From NCBI GenBank assembly GCA_021772835.1, contig JAJFLE010000003.1, positions 1 to 59,906 of the forward strand: a stretch of 59,906 bases of DNA, given 5' to 3'. Of the stretch, positions 34,163-42,754 are shown one piece after another. The DNA comes from Mariprofundus sp. Its GTDB lineage: Bacteria; Pseudomonadota; Zetaproteobacteria; Mariprofundales; Mariprofundaceae. Every line of letters starts with the position of its first letter. Positions within the stretch are counted from its first letter, which is position 1. A program made the translations under genes and the position numbers. The notes below the pieces were generated by a model, which had not been told where the DNA came from, searched no databases, and saw nothing but the letters and a program-made list of their open reading frames with translations.

Positions 34163-34792
34163 TTGAATCGTTTGGAAGTAACCATCAATACATTCGACAA
34201 ATATGCTGATCAATATCAGGACAAGTACATGAAGTACGAACCCTATATTGAGACATATCGATATTTGTCTGGCTTACTCAAAGCTGATGCGGATGTATTG
34301 GATGTGGCGTGTGGTCCAGGCAATATAAGCAAATTGTTGCTGGAGGAAAAACCTCAATTAAGGGTTCATGGGATCGATTTGTCGCCGCAAATGCTTCACC
34401 TGGCAAGATTGAACAATCCAACAGCAACCTTTGAAATTATGGATAGCCGGGAAATATCGTCACTCAAGAAAATGTATGACGCAATAGTGGCTGGTTTTTG
34501 CTTCCCCTACTTATCCAGGGAGGAGGTTGTCCGGTTTATTCTCAGTGCTCGGGCGATGGTGAGACCCGGCGGAATTTTCTATATAAGCACAATGGAAGGT
34601 GACTACGCAGATTCGGGGTACCAATCAAAGAACAATGAAGACCGGGTTTATATTTATTACCACCAAGCAACATACTTGCTGGAACAACTGAAATCAGCCG
34701 GGTTTGAGATGATTCATGTTGAACGCAAGTCCTTCGCATCAGACGACGAATCCGAAGCGGTTGATCTCTTCATATACGCAAGAGCTCGATAA
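34163..34792 (+). CDS. class I SAM-dependent methyltransferase
   Basis: The 209-aa protein has SAM motif I VLDVACGPGNISKLLL, motif II VHGIDLSPQMLHLAR, the IMDSRE acidic post-motif and MVRPGGIFYISTM. It has no targeting domain, so the substrate (small molecule most likely) is unknown. The start is TTG at 34163 after GGAG (34152-34155). It is the last gene of the cassette-like array; no clear attC-like site follows, only a TTTTTTT tract near 34844. It converges on the feoB-like gene 76 bp away. Confidence 0.85.
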   Translation: MNRLEVTINTFDKYADQYQDKYMKYEPYIETYRYLSGLLKADADVLDVACGPGNISKLLLEEKPQLRVHGIDLSPQMLHLARLNNPTATFEIMDSREISSLKKMYDAIVAGFCFPYLSREEVVRFILSARAMVRPGGIFYISTMEGDYADSGYQSKNNEDRVYIYYHQATYLLEQLKSAGFEMIHVERKSFASDDESEAVDLFIYARAR

Positions 34793-34868
34793 ATGACGAA
34801 AGCTGACGAGCGCAAGCAACTCGGACATACCTCCGCAGTGCTTTTTTTATGCTTGAATCGTGGTTGTT

Positions 34869-36917
34869 TTAGATCAAGCCGTCGATGCCGGTCATGGAGA
34901 AGCGGACAATGAGGGCGACGATGAGAGCGACGCCGATGGAGAGGGCGATAGAGAAGAAGGCTTCCTTGCGACCGATGACGCGCAGCATTACAGCGAAGGT
35001 GGAGATGCACGGAATATAGAAGAGCAGGAATACGAGAAAGGTGGTGATCTGAATCGAATCCAGCTGTTCTCCGACTTCGAAAGTGCCGAGTGCCTGATAG
35101 ATCATCACCAGCGACAACTCTTTACGCAACACACCAAACAGGATCGGTACACCAAGCACGACAGGCAGGCCGAGCGCCCAGACGGTAATCGGGGCAAGGG
35201 CGGCATTCACGACCGTATCCGCCCCCATGAATTGCAGCAGGGCAAGGATGACGCTGCCGCCAACCAGTAGCGGGGTAACAATAGTGAGAATGTCCCTGGT
35301 ACGGTTCCAGGTGGAGGCCAGAAGCGGTTTCATTTTCGGCCAGGCATATGCCGGAATCTCCTGAATCAGACCGGGGCTGATTTCCGGGTAACGGTGGGAG
35401 AGCAGGCGGCCAAGCACGGCAATCACCAGCAGACTCAACATAAACAACAGCAACACACCCATGACACCGAGATACTTGGCACCCAGGGCCAATACAATCG
35501 CCGAGCGGGCAGAGCAGGGGACAAAGGTGATCAGCAGCGATGAAACCACACGGTCGCGGCCGCTAGACAATCCTTTGGTGGCTGCAATGGCTGGTACGTT
35601 GCAGCCGAGCCCCAGCAGAAACGGAACAGCTACTTTGCCGTGCAGGCCGATGGCATGGAAAAAACGGTCCACGACAAAGGCGATGCGATGCATGATGCCG
35701 CTTTCCTCCAGTGCAACCAGCATCAGTACCAATGGCAGCATGTAGGGCACAACAATGCCGATGAGCCCGATCAGGCCATCGACTACGGCGCGGCCAATGA
35801 CACCTGTGGCGGTATCGGGTTGCCAGGAAGAGACCATGTCAGCAAGCCTGGCCGCCGACATCGCATCCAGCGCGGTACTGACCTCGAACACCATAAACAA
35901 CACGGCTGCAAATACGGCAAGTGAACCGACCAGCCCCCAACGCGGATGCAGGAATAACATATCGAGCCGCTCTTCCCAGCTGACCCGCGGTTTGTGAATG
36001 AACCGGGCTACATCTTCAAAGAGGCTTGCGGCGCGGTGATGGCGATCTGCCCTGATCTCCTCGGTCAGTGGGCGGGGTAATTCACGGTCGCCCTGTTCAT
36101 GCAGGGCGCGGATGTCAGGTGCAATATCGGGAAAATGACTCTCCAGCTCCGAAAGAAAAAAGGCATCATTTTCCAGCAGTGTCATCGTCAGCATGTTGCC
36201 GGGAATGGAAAAGGCATCGGCTATTTCAGGGCTGTCGAGCAACTTGTGCAGTTTAATTCCCCACTCCTGAATATGCAGGCTGGGCGATTGAGGTAACGGG
36301 CAGACCGGTTTGCGGCCTGCCTGCAATACGTGCTCAAAGAGTTCCGAGAGCCCGTGTCCTTTCAGGGCGACGGTAGGAATGACAGGCGCGCCCAGCTTTT
36401 CAGAAAGCTGCCCGATGTCGATTTCAACCCCTTTCCGGTGCGCTTCATCCATCATGTTCAGCGCAATGACGATAGGCAGCCCCAGTTCCGACAGCTCCAG
36501 TGCCAGCTCAAGACTTTGCTGGAGGGCACTGGCATCAATCACATAGATGAGAACATCGGGGCGTGAAAAGGGTGCCGGTGGCTCGGAGCGTTCATGACGT
36601 GAAATCAACGGCCGCGCATCTCCCCAGAGCAGGTATTTCAGCGCCTCCAGGTCGTCGCCAGCAAGATTGCGCAGCCCGTTAAGGTCCGGCAGATCCACCA
36701 AATGAATTTCATCGACGCCGATCTGCACAGGGCACTCTGCATAGGGTTTATGGGTACCTGCTAGGTTGCCTGTGCGGTAGCTGGTACTGGCTACCGCATG
36801 AAAGATGGTGCTCTTGCCACTGTTGTGCTGGCCGACCAGTGCCACACGCAGACGATTTTCGCCGCGATAAATGTGCTCATGCCATGTCAGCGGCTGGGTG
36901 AATTCGGTTGTCTGCAT
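34869..36917 (-). CDS. FeoB-like Fe(II) transporter with divergent G domain
   Basis: The 682-aa protein has an N-terminal GTPase-like domain and about nine membrane segments with FeoB-type Gate blocks (PYMLPLVLMLVALEESG, LLGLGCNVPAIAATKGLSSG, FVPCSARSAIVLALGA, PAYAWPKMKPLL). FeoB imports ferrous iron. The G motifs are unusual: G1 GQHNSGKSTIF and G3 DLPDLNGL in place of GxPNxGKTT and DLPGxYSL; G4 NMMD is kept. No feoA is adjacent. ATG 36917 is chosen; an in-frame TTG at 36959 would add 14 residues. Neither has a strong ribosome site. Confidence 0.82.
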   Translation of the reverse strand: MQTTEFTQPLTWHEHIYRGENRLRVALVGQHNSGKSTIFHAVASTSYRTGNLAGTHKPYAECPVQIGVDEIHLVDLPDLNGLRNLAGDDLEALKYLLWGDARPLISRHERSEPPAPFSRPDVLIYVIDASALQQSLELALELSELGLPIVIALNMMDEAHRKGVEIDIGQLSEKLGAPVIPTVALKGHGLSELFEHVLQAGRKPVCPLPQSPSLHIQEWGIKLHKLLDSPEIADAFSIPGNMLTMTLLENDAFFLSELESHFPDIAPDIRALHEQGDRELPRPLTEEIRADRHHRAASLFEDVARFIHKPRVSWEERLDMLFLHPRWGLVGSLAVFAAVLFMVFEVSTALDAMSAARLADMVSSWQPDTATGVIGRAVVDGLIGLIGIVVPYMLPLVLMLVALEESGIMHRIAFVVDRFFHAIGLHGKVAVPFLLGLGCNVPAIAATKGLSSGRDRVVSSLLITFVPCSARSAIVLALGAKYLGVMGVLLLFMLSLLVIAVLGRLLSHRYPEISPGLIQEIPAYAWPKMKPLLASTWNRTRDILTIVTPLLVGGSVILALLQFMGADTVVNAALAPITVWALGLPVVLGVPILFGVLRKELSLVMIYQALGTFEVGEQLDSIQITTFLVFLLFYIPCISTFAVMLRVIGRKEAFFSIALSIGVALIVALIVRFSMTGIDGLI

Positions 36918-37051
36918 AATAAGCAGGGCCGAATTTACTCGCTTTGTCTGGCGCGACAAGTCAGAAAATCGATTGCAGCACTATGACCTGTCGCAAAAGC
37001 AATATTTCTGCAATACTTGAGTTGCATTCTCGGTTGACGCATGGAGGTGTG

Positions 37052-38722
37052 ATGGATTTCAGCTTTTTAAACGACACACTGGTTATTCTGGTTGCAACCG
37101 TGGCTGTTGTTGTGCTGTTCCTGCGCATGGGACTGTCGCCTATTCTGGGGTATCTGGTGGTTGGTGTGTGGGTCGGTCCGTACGCTCTGGGTTGGGTATA
37201 CGATATTGAACATATCAAGACCTTTGCAGAATTCGGCGTTGTGTTCCTTTTGTTCACTATTGGTTTGGAGTTCTCCACTTCGGTGCTGATGCGCATGAAG
37301 GCATCAGTGCTGGGGCTCGGCAGTGCTCAGGTATTGCTGACTGCTGCACTGACGACGGCAGTTGCTATTGCCATAGGACTAAGACTTGAAAGTGCACTGG
37401 TAGTTGGCGGTGTGGTGGCCATGTCATCGACTGCACTGGTGACCAAACAGCTGGCCGACCAGGTTGAGCTGCATACACGACATGGCCGCAACAGCGTTGG
37501 CATTCTGCTGTTCCAGGATCTCATGGTGGTGCCGTTTCTGATTCTGGTGGCAAGCCTGAGCGGTGCCGCCAAACAGGCGTCAACCATCACTGTGGTGACC
37601 GCCCTGCTTGAGGGGGTATTGGCGCTGCTGGTCATCTTTGCCTTTGGACGCTGGGTGCTCAAGCCCTTGTTCAGAGAAGTGGCAAGGTTCCACTCTGCCG
37701 AGCTGTTTACACTGACTGTGTTATTGGTAGTGCTCTGCTCATCCTGGCTGACCGGCTTTATTGGGCTCACGTTTGCACTGGGGGCATTTCTTGCCGGAGT
37801 CATGCTTAGTGAAACAGAGTTCAGGCATCAGGTTGAGTCCGAGATTCGTCCCTTCAGGGATGTTTTGTTAGGGCTGTTTTTTATTACTGTTGGCATGATG
37901 CTGGATGTAACCGTGTTGCCCGATACATGGCCGTTGGTGCTGGCACTCTTTGTGGCATTGATCCTGTTGAAATTATTGCTGATTGCCGGGTTCTGTCGCA
38001 TGGGTGGCTGGAACGGTGCGGTCTCCATGCGTACAGGACTTATTCTGGCACATGGCGGAGAATTCGGTTTTGCCATTCTGATTCTGGCCATGGATGGCGA
38101 AGTTTTGCGTCCCGATGAGGGACAGATCATATTGGCAGCCATGCTGTTTAGTATGGCACTGGCGCCGATCATCATTCGGCATAATGGAATAATAACATCG
38201 ACGTTACTGCCCCGCTCAGCTGAGAGAAGTCGACAGGAGATCAGAAATCAGATCATGGACAGATCACGGTCGCTGAACCAACACGTGATTGTTTGTGGCT
38301 TTGGCAGGGTAGGCCAGCATTCGGTGGATTTCCTGTCTGAGCATCACATTCCATGCATGGCCATTGATCTGGACTCGGAACTGGTGCAAAAAGGCATGGC
38401 TGAAAAACAACCGGTTTCCTATGGCGATGCAGGTAGTTTAGAGCTGTTGCATGCCTGTGGGCTGGGCCGCGCTTCGGCACTGGTGGTCAGCATGATCGAT
38501 TTCAATACAGCCATAAAAATCATCTCACACGTACGCGCTGTTTATCCTGATCTGCCGATCATTGTCAGGACGCGTAAGGAGATCCATCTGTATCAGCTTT
38601 ATCAGAGCGGGGCGACTGAGGTGGTTGCGGATACCTTTGGCAGTGATCAGATGCTCACGCTTGAGATGCTTAGAAGATATAGGCTGAGTCAGTCAGCCGG
38701 AGAGCAAGGTGTTTGCTTCTAG
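37052..38722 (+). CDS. KefB/YbaL-type cation:proton antiporter with TrkA-N domain
   Basis: The 556-aa protein is a CPA2 antiporter of about twelve segments (VVVLFLRMGLSPILGYLVVG, FAEFGVVFLLFTIGLEFS, GILLFQDLMVVPFLIL, LAHGGEFGFAILIL) followed by a cytoplasmic Rossmann RCK/TrkA-N domain (HVIVCGFGRVGQHSVDFL, about residues 410-530). It should exchange K+ or Na+ for H+ under nucleotide or thiol control. GGAGG (37043-37047) precedes ATG 37052; the longer frame from 36944 is unsupported. It is divergent from the FeoB-like gene; TGCAA-N8-TTGCA (37009-37026) lies in the shared region. Confidence 0.9.
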   Translation: MDFSFLNDTLVILVATVAVVVLFLRMGLSPILGYLVVGVWVGPYALGWVYDIEHIKTFAEFGVVFLLFTIGLEFSTSVLMRMKASVLGLGSAQVLLTAALTTAVAIAIGLRLESALVVGGVVAMSSTALVTKQLADQVELHTRHGRNSVGILLFQDLMVVPFLILVASLSGAAKQASTITVVTALLEGVLALLVIFAFGRWVLKPLFREVARFHSAELFTLTVLLVVLCSSWLTGFIGLTFALGAFLAGVMLSETEFRHQVESEIRPFRDVLLGLFFITVGMMLDVTVLPDTWPLVLALFVALILLKLLLIAGFCRMGGWNGAVSMRTGLILAHGGEFGFAILILAMDGEVLRPDEGQIILAAMLFSMALAPIIIRHNGIITSTLLPRSAERSRQEIRNQIMDRSRSLNQHVIVCGFGRVGQHSVDFLSEHHIPCMAIDLDSELVQKGMAEKQPVSYGDAGSLELLHACGLGRASALVVSMIDFNTAIKIISHVRAVYPDLPIIVRTRKEIHLYQLYQSGATEVVADTFGSDQMLTLEMLRRYRLSQSAGEQGVCF

Positions 38723-38732
38723 CCCGGACTAC

Positions 38733-38885
38733 TCATAAATTCTGTTGTGCTCTTGCTTGTGCCTTTGCCCGCAACACATCCTTCATCAGTTGTCCGTATG
38801 CACTGCTACGCTGGCCTTCTTCGGAATCCGTGGCAAACAAACGTCCGGCGCAATCATCACAACGATCAGGTGAATTGCGTAGCAA
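38733..38885 (-). CDS. possible 50-aa cysteine-pair protein
   Basis: A minus-strand frame from TTG 38885 to TGA 38733 encodes MLRNSPDRCDDCAGRLFATD, then SEEGQRSSAYGQLMKDVL and a charged RAKAQARAQQNL tail. AGGGGAT sits about eight bases before the TTG, and a CxxC pair plus a helical tail look protein-like. It lies 35 bp downstream of the Ca2+/Na+ exchanger on the same strand and converges on the kefB-type gene. I recognise no family. It may be a real small gene or the tail of a decayed one. Confidence 0.35.
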   Translation of the reverse strand: MLRNSPDRCDDCAGRLFATDSEEGQRSSAYGQLMKDVLRAKAQARAQQNL

Positions 38886-38920
38886 GAGAGTATCCCCTGG
38901 GAATTCATGAATAGTCCGGG

Positions 38921-39883
38921 TTAGGACTGCAGGTAGAGCAGGTAGAGGTAAGCGGCAAAACCACTAACCAGCAAACCGCCCTCAAATCGATTGACGATAC
39001 CACCGATCTTGCGCAGCCCGAATGAAACAACAAAGAGCGCAATAGTGAAGCCAATCATGATCGGAAAATCGCGCAATAATGCTTCGGGGGCATATATGCC
39101 CGGATAAATCAGTGCTGGCATGGCCAGCACAGCCAGCAGGTTGAACATATTGGAGCCGATAACATTGCCGATAGCAAGATCTGCTTCACCTTTCAGTGCG
39201 CCGGCAACGGATGCGACCATTTCCGGCAAACTGGTGCCGATAGCGACAATGGTCAGGCCGATAATAAGATCGCTGACACCGAAATAGTGTGCAATTTCAA
39301 TTGCGCCCCAGACCACCATGCGGGAGCTGATGATCAGTAGCACAAGACCTACGACAAACCACATAACAGACTTGCCCATGCTCATGGCTTCTGGGATTGA
39401 TTCGGTGAATTCTGCAACCAGTGGGTCATGCCTGTCTTTCAGGCCAAGGCGGGTAATCCAGATTAGCAACAGCACCACGCTCACTACCAGCATGATGCCA
39501 TCCATGAAACTCAGTTCACCATCGGACATCAGGGCAAATGCAAGAATAGTGATCATAAATAGCACCGGCATTTCGCGGCGTAGTGTCATGGATTTTACTG
39601 CCAGGGGAATGATCAGGGCGGTGATGCCAAGCACCAGACCAATATTGGCAATATTGGAGCCGAGCACATTACCGATGCCGAGGTCACGGTTGCCATCGAG
39701 TGCGGCCATGGCCGCGACTATCATTTCCGGCAAGGATGTGCCAAGACTGACAATGGTCAGGCCGATAATCATAGGTGGTACGCGCAAATTTTTGGCCACT
39801 GAGGCAGCCCCGTCAACGAAGCGGTCAGCTCCCCAGACCAGTAGTGCGATGCCGATAACGATGGCCGCCGAAGCGAGTAACAT
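38921..39883 (-). CDS. calcium/sodium antiporter, YrbG/CaCA family
   Basis: The 320-aa membrane protein has the two inverted alpha repeats of CaCA exchangers: GLTIVSLGTSLPEMIVAAMAA with GNVLGSNIANIGLVLG, and GLTIVAIGTSLPEMVASVAGA with GNVIGSNMFNLLAVL. These hold the ion-coordinating Glu residues. Ten segments and no large cytoplasmic loop fit the prokaryotic YrbG type. Its ATG overlaps the purC stop (TGATG), so the two are co-translated although functionally unrelated. Confidence 0.92.
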   Translation of the reverse strand: MLLASAAIVIGIALLVWGADRFVDGAASVAKNLRVPPMIIGLTIVSLGTSLPEMIVAAMAALDGNRDLGIGNVLGSNIANIGLVLGITALIIPLAVKSMTLRREMPVLFMITILAFALMSDGELSFMDGIMLVVSVVLLLIWITRLGLKDRHDPLVAEFTESIPEAMSMGKSVMWFVVGLVLLIISSRMVVWGAIEIAHYFGVSDLIIGLTIVAIGTSLPEMVASVAGALKGEADLAIGNVIGSNMFNLLAVLAMPALIYPGIYAPEALLRDFPIMIGFTIALFVVSFGLRKIGGIVNRFEGGLLVSGFAAYLYLLYLQS

Positions 39884-40764
39884 CAGGTGCTCAGGCGTTC
39901 CAGCGCTTCGCGGTATTTCTCAGATGTTTTATTCATGATCTCCTCTGGCAGTTCCGGGCCGGGAGCTGTTTTATCCCAGTCCAGCGTTTCCAGCCAGTCG
40001 CGTACGATCTGTTTATCAAAGCTTGGTGGACTCATGCCCGGCCTGTATTCGGAAATTGGCCAGAAGCGTGAGCTGTCCGGAGTCAGAACCTCATCAATCA
40101 ATGTCAGGTTGCCATCGCTATCGAGGCCAAACTCAAATTTGGTGTCGGCAATAATAATGCCTTTTTCCAGCGCAAAAGCTGCGGCTTCTTTATACAGATG
40201 CAGGCTTACATCACGAACCTGTGTCGCCAAGTCTGTACCAACAATGTCGCACATGCTTTTGAAATCGATGTTTTCATCATGGTCACCAACATCGGCTTTG
40301 GTCGATGGGGTGAAAATTGGTTCCGGCAGTTGATCGGCGAGAATGAGTCCTGCAGGCAACTCGATGCCACAAACCGAGCCCTGTTTCTGATACTCCTTCC
40401 AGCCCGATCCGATCAGGTACCCACGCACAATGGCTTCAATGGGCAGAGGCTTCAGGCGTTTTACGATGATGGCATGATCGCGGACCTGATCGCGTTCTTC
40501 TGCATCGGGGATTGCCTCTTCAAGTGTCATCTCTGCTGTATGGTTTGGCACAATATGCGAGAGCTTATGGAACCAGAAGTCGGAAACGGCATTGAGGACC
40601 TGGCCCTTTCCTGGAATCGGCGTTGGCAGAATTACATCAAAAGCGGACAATCGATCCGTGGTGACAATCAGGATATGAGAATCATCAATCTCATACATAT
40701 CACGTACTTTACCGCGGTGCAGCAGCTTCAGACTTTTGATATTAGCATTTAACATGGCATCCAT
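39883..40764 (-). CDS. purC: phosphoribosylaminoimidazole-succinocarboxamide synthase
   Basis: PurC ligates aspartate to CAIR in purine synthesis. The 293-aa protein has [49 protein letters not shown] and [29 protein letters not shown] (in pieces of the ATP-binding fold). It belongs to the longer yeast-like type rather than the 240-aa E. coli type. CGGAGAA five bases before ATG 40764 selects this start over ATG 40785. The upstream region is shared with a poorly understood 530-bp gap. Confidence 0.95.
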   Translation of the reverse strand: MDAMLNANIKSLKLLHRGKVRDMYEIDDSHILIVTTDRLSAFDVILPTPIPGKGQVLNAVSDFWFHKLSHIVPNHTAEMTLEEAIPDAEERDQVRDHAIIVKRLKPLPIEAIVRGYLIGSGWKEYQKQGSVCGIELPAGLILADQLPEPIFTPSTKADVGDHDENIDFKSMCDIVGTDLATQVRDVSLHLYKEAAAFALEKGIIIADTKFEFGLDSDGNLTLIDEVLTPDSSRFWPISEYRPGMSPPSFDKQIVRDWLETLDWDKTAPGPELPEEIMNKTSEKYREALERLST

Positions 40765-40785
40765 TTGTGTTCTCCGGGCAGGCAT

Positions 40786-41313
40786 TCAATCTGTGGAAGC
40801 GGCGAAAAATGCCTGAAGCTCACGTTTCACTCAAGCGGTATGTGAAAGTCGGGCGAGGGCTGATTGTGAATAGATACCTTCCGGCTGTCACATTCCCATG
40901 CCTGTTACTCCTTTCTTGTCGATTTTTTTTAAGGGAGTACTTGATGAAATTGATACTTGCCGCATGCCTGTCTCTGGCGCGCCTGCCAGAAGCGTTGGGT
41001 GCGCGGTTGCATCAAGCTTATGATGTTATCAGAGTAAGTTATGGCATGAGTGTCTGGATGACGGTGTATGAAGGCAAGCAGGGCGGGCGCGGCAATTTCC
41101 ATCGATGTCGATTGGAAACAACATGCAGTGATACTTTTCAGCGACGGCTTGTGCCATGCTGCGGAGCTCCGCTGTTTAAGCAGGTTCCACCCTTAATCGC
41201 TTATGTTTTTTCTGCTTTTCTGCCATGGTTAGCACGAAACTTGCTTGCAATCCGGGATGCGGATGAAAACCGGCCGCGCAGGAAACTGAATGAAACAGAA
41301 GAAGGGGAAGTAG
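40786..41313. other. unassigned stretch with one doubtful ORF
   Basis: A plus-strand frame can be read from ATG 40944 (after AAGGGAG, 40933-40939) to 41468. It begins MKLILAACLSLARLPEALGA and continues without recognisable motifs, then overlaps the next antiporter by about 155 bp, which argues against a functional gene. The first 30 residues faintly resemble the start of lysophospholipid acyltransferases (LpxL), so a decayed gene is possible. I cannot support a function. Confidence 0.3.
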
Positions 41314-42486
41314 ATGCACCTGGATCCTATGATGATGAATATCACTATTGTGCTGTCGGTGGCGCTGGCTATCGGCTATCTGGCAGTGCGCCTGGGGCTG
41401 CCTATTGTTGTAGCCTATATTGTTACCGGCATCATGCTCGGGCCATCAATGCTCGGCATCATCGATGACCAGCAAACCGTCACGCGTGTTGGCGAAATCG
41501 GTGTGGTAATGCTGCTCTTCTTTGTCGGCATGGAAGTTTCTGTGCCCAAGCTTATGCAGCGCTGGAAAATCGCAGTGATTGGCACTGTGGTGCAAATCGC
41601 GGTCAGTGTTGTTGCCTGTGTGGCGTTGGTATGGGCCTTTGACATGCCGACCAGCCTTGGCATTTTGTTCGGTTTTGTTATTTCACTCTCCAGTACCGCC
41701 GTGGTGTTAAAAGAGCTGCAGGACACCGGCGAGATGGACAAGCCGTTCGGACAGAATGCGGTTGGTGTGTTACTGGTGCAGGACATGGCTATCGTGCCGA
41801 TGATGATTGTGCTCAGTCTTATGGGTGATGCTGAAATGCATGTATCTGATCTGGTGAAGCAGGCAGTGGGCGGCATTGCTGTTCTGGTTCTTGTCGTTTA
41901 CCTGATGAAAACAGGTGTGTTACACATACCGGAATTTCTCAAAGGTAGCCTGGAAAAGCGGGTGTTGCTGGGGCTGCTGCTTTGTCTGGGAGCAGCCACA
42001 TTCACCTCGTGGCTGGGTCTTTCTCCGGGTTTGGGCGCGTTTCTTGCCGGCATGGTGCTGGCTTCGAGTGACCAGTCCGACTGGGTGCATGAGCATCTCG
42101 AATCAGTGTATGTCATCTTTGTGATGATCTTCTTTCTGTCTGTCGGCATGATGGTCAATGTCGATTACCTGCAAAGTCACATTCTGCTGGTTGCCGGTGC
42201 AACGATGCTGGTGTTTCTGTTTAACTCGGGTGTAAATGTATTTGTCATGCGGGCACTTGGTGAAAGTTGGGAGCAGGCGTTGATTACAGGCGGGTTGCTT
42301 AGTCAGATCGGGGAATTCTCATTCCTGTTGGCGACGGTGGGTTTGTTTGGCGGCATTCTCACCGCTGAATTGCATGAGTTGACGGTGATCGTGATTGCTA
42401 TGACGCTGCTGTTCAGTCCGGTCTGGATGATGATGGCCAAGGGTCTTGCGCGTAAGCGTGTAGCATTATCCACCAAGCCTGAATAA
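41314..42486 (+). CDS. CPA2 cation:proton antiporter without TrkA domain
   Basis: The 390-aa membrane protein has the CPA2 fold: GYLAVRLGLPIVVAYIVTGIML, VGEIGVVMLLFFVGMEVSV, SLSSTAVVLKEL, NAVGVLLVQDMAIVPMMIVL, LSPGLGAFLAGMVLASS and GGLLSQIGEFSFLL. Unlike the kefB-type protein at 37052 it stops after the membrane domain. It probably exchanges Na+ or K+ for H+. GAAGGGGAAG just before the ATG is the ribosome site. A strong hairpin follows at 42510. Confidence 0.9.
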   Translation: MHLDPMMMNITIVLSVALAIGYLAVRLGLPIVVAYIVTGIMLGPSMLGIIDDQQTVTRVGEIGVVMLLFFVGMEVSVPKLMQRWKIAVIGTVVQIAVSVVACVALVWAFDMPTSLGILFGFVISLSSTAVVLKELQDTGEMDKPFGQNAVGVLLVQDMAIVPMMIVLSLMGDAEMHVSDLVKQAVGGIAVLVLVVYLMKTGVLHIPEFLKGSLEKRVLLGLLLCLGAATFTSWLGLSPGLGAFLAGMVLASSDQSDWVHEHLESVYVIFVMIFFLSVGMMVNVDYLQSHILLVAGATMLVFLFNSGVNVFVMRALGESWEQALITGGLLSQIGEFSFLLATVGLFGGILTAELHELTVIVIAMTLLFSPVWMMMAKGLARKRVALSTKPE

Positions 42487-42509
42487 CCACTTTCATTGTA
42501 GGGGACTGC

Positions 42510-42536
42510 CACGGGCAAGCCGTGGTCTTGCCCGTG
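42510..42536 (+). terminator. 10-bp hairpin after the CPA2 antiporter
   Basis: CACGGGCAAG (42510-42519) pairs perfectly with CTTGCCCGTG (42527-42536) across a 7-nt loop, 24 bp after the stop codon. No T tract follows, so it may be a 3' mRNA-stabilising hairpin or a weak or bidirectional terminator. Confidence 0.45.
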
Positions 42537-42677
42537 CTTGCATCGTGATTCAGGGCTGGGCCTGTTTATTGGATCCTTTGCTCAATAGGTACCATGCGTG
42601 AACATATGGCATAATAATAGTGAATTCTAATAATGGCAGCTATCCATGGCTTGATTAAAGACTCTGTTTTTTAGAGC

Positions 42678-42749
42678 CTTGCGAATGATACTGGATAGAT
42701 CAGCAGCCGCTGCCTGACTATAAGGCGGCTGGATGCGACAAGAATGGAG
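42678..42749 (+). promoter_or_regulatory. structured nhaD leader, candidate ion-sensing RNA
   Basis: P1 pairs CTTGCG (42678-42683) with CG-A-CAAG (42736-42742, one bulged A). It encloses a small P2, TGAT (42686-42689) with ATCA (42698-42701 region), and a strong P3, CAGCCGC (42704-42710) with GCGGCTG (42725-42731), loop TGCCTGACTATAAG. P1 ends three bases before the Shine-Dalgarno GGAG (42746-42749) of nhaD. A three-helix junction abutting the ribosome site of a Na+/H+ antiporter is the layout of a translational riboswitch; Na+ and Li+ riboswitches control such genes elsewhere. I cannot match it to a consensus from memory. Confidence 0.45.
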
Positions 42750-42754
42750 TTAGG

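Noticed and set aside
36918-37051. Fur box between the FeoB-like and KefB-type genes
   Set aside because: The only dyad, TGCAA-N8-TTGCA, does not fit the 19-bp Fur consensus.
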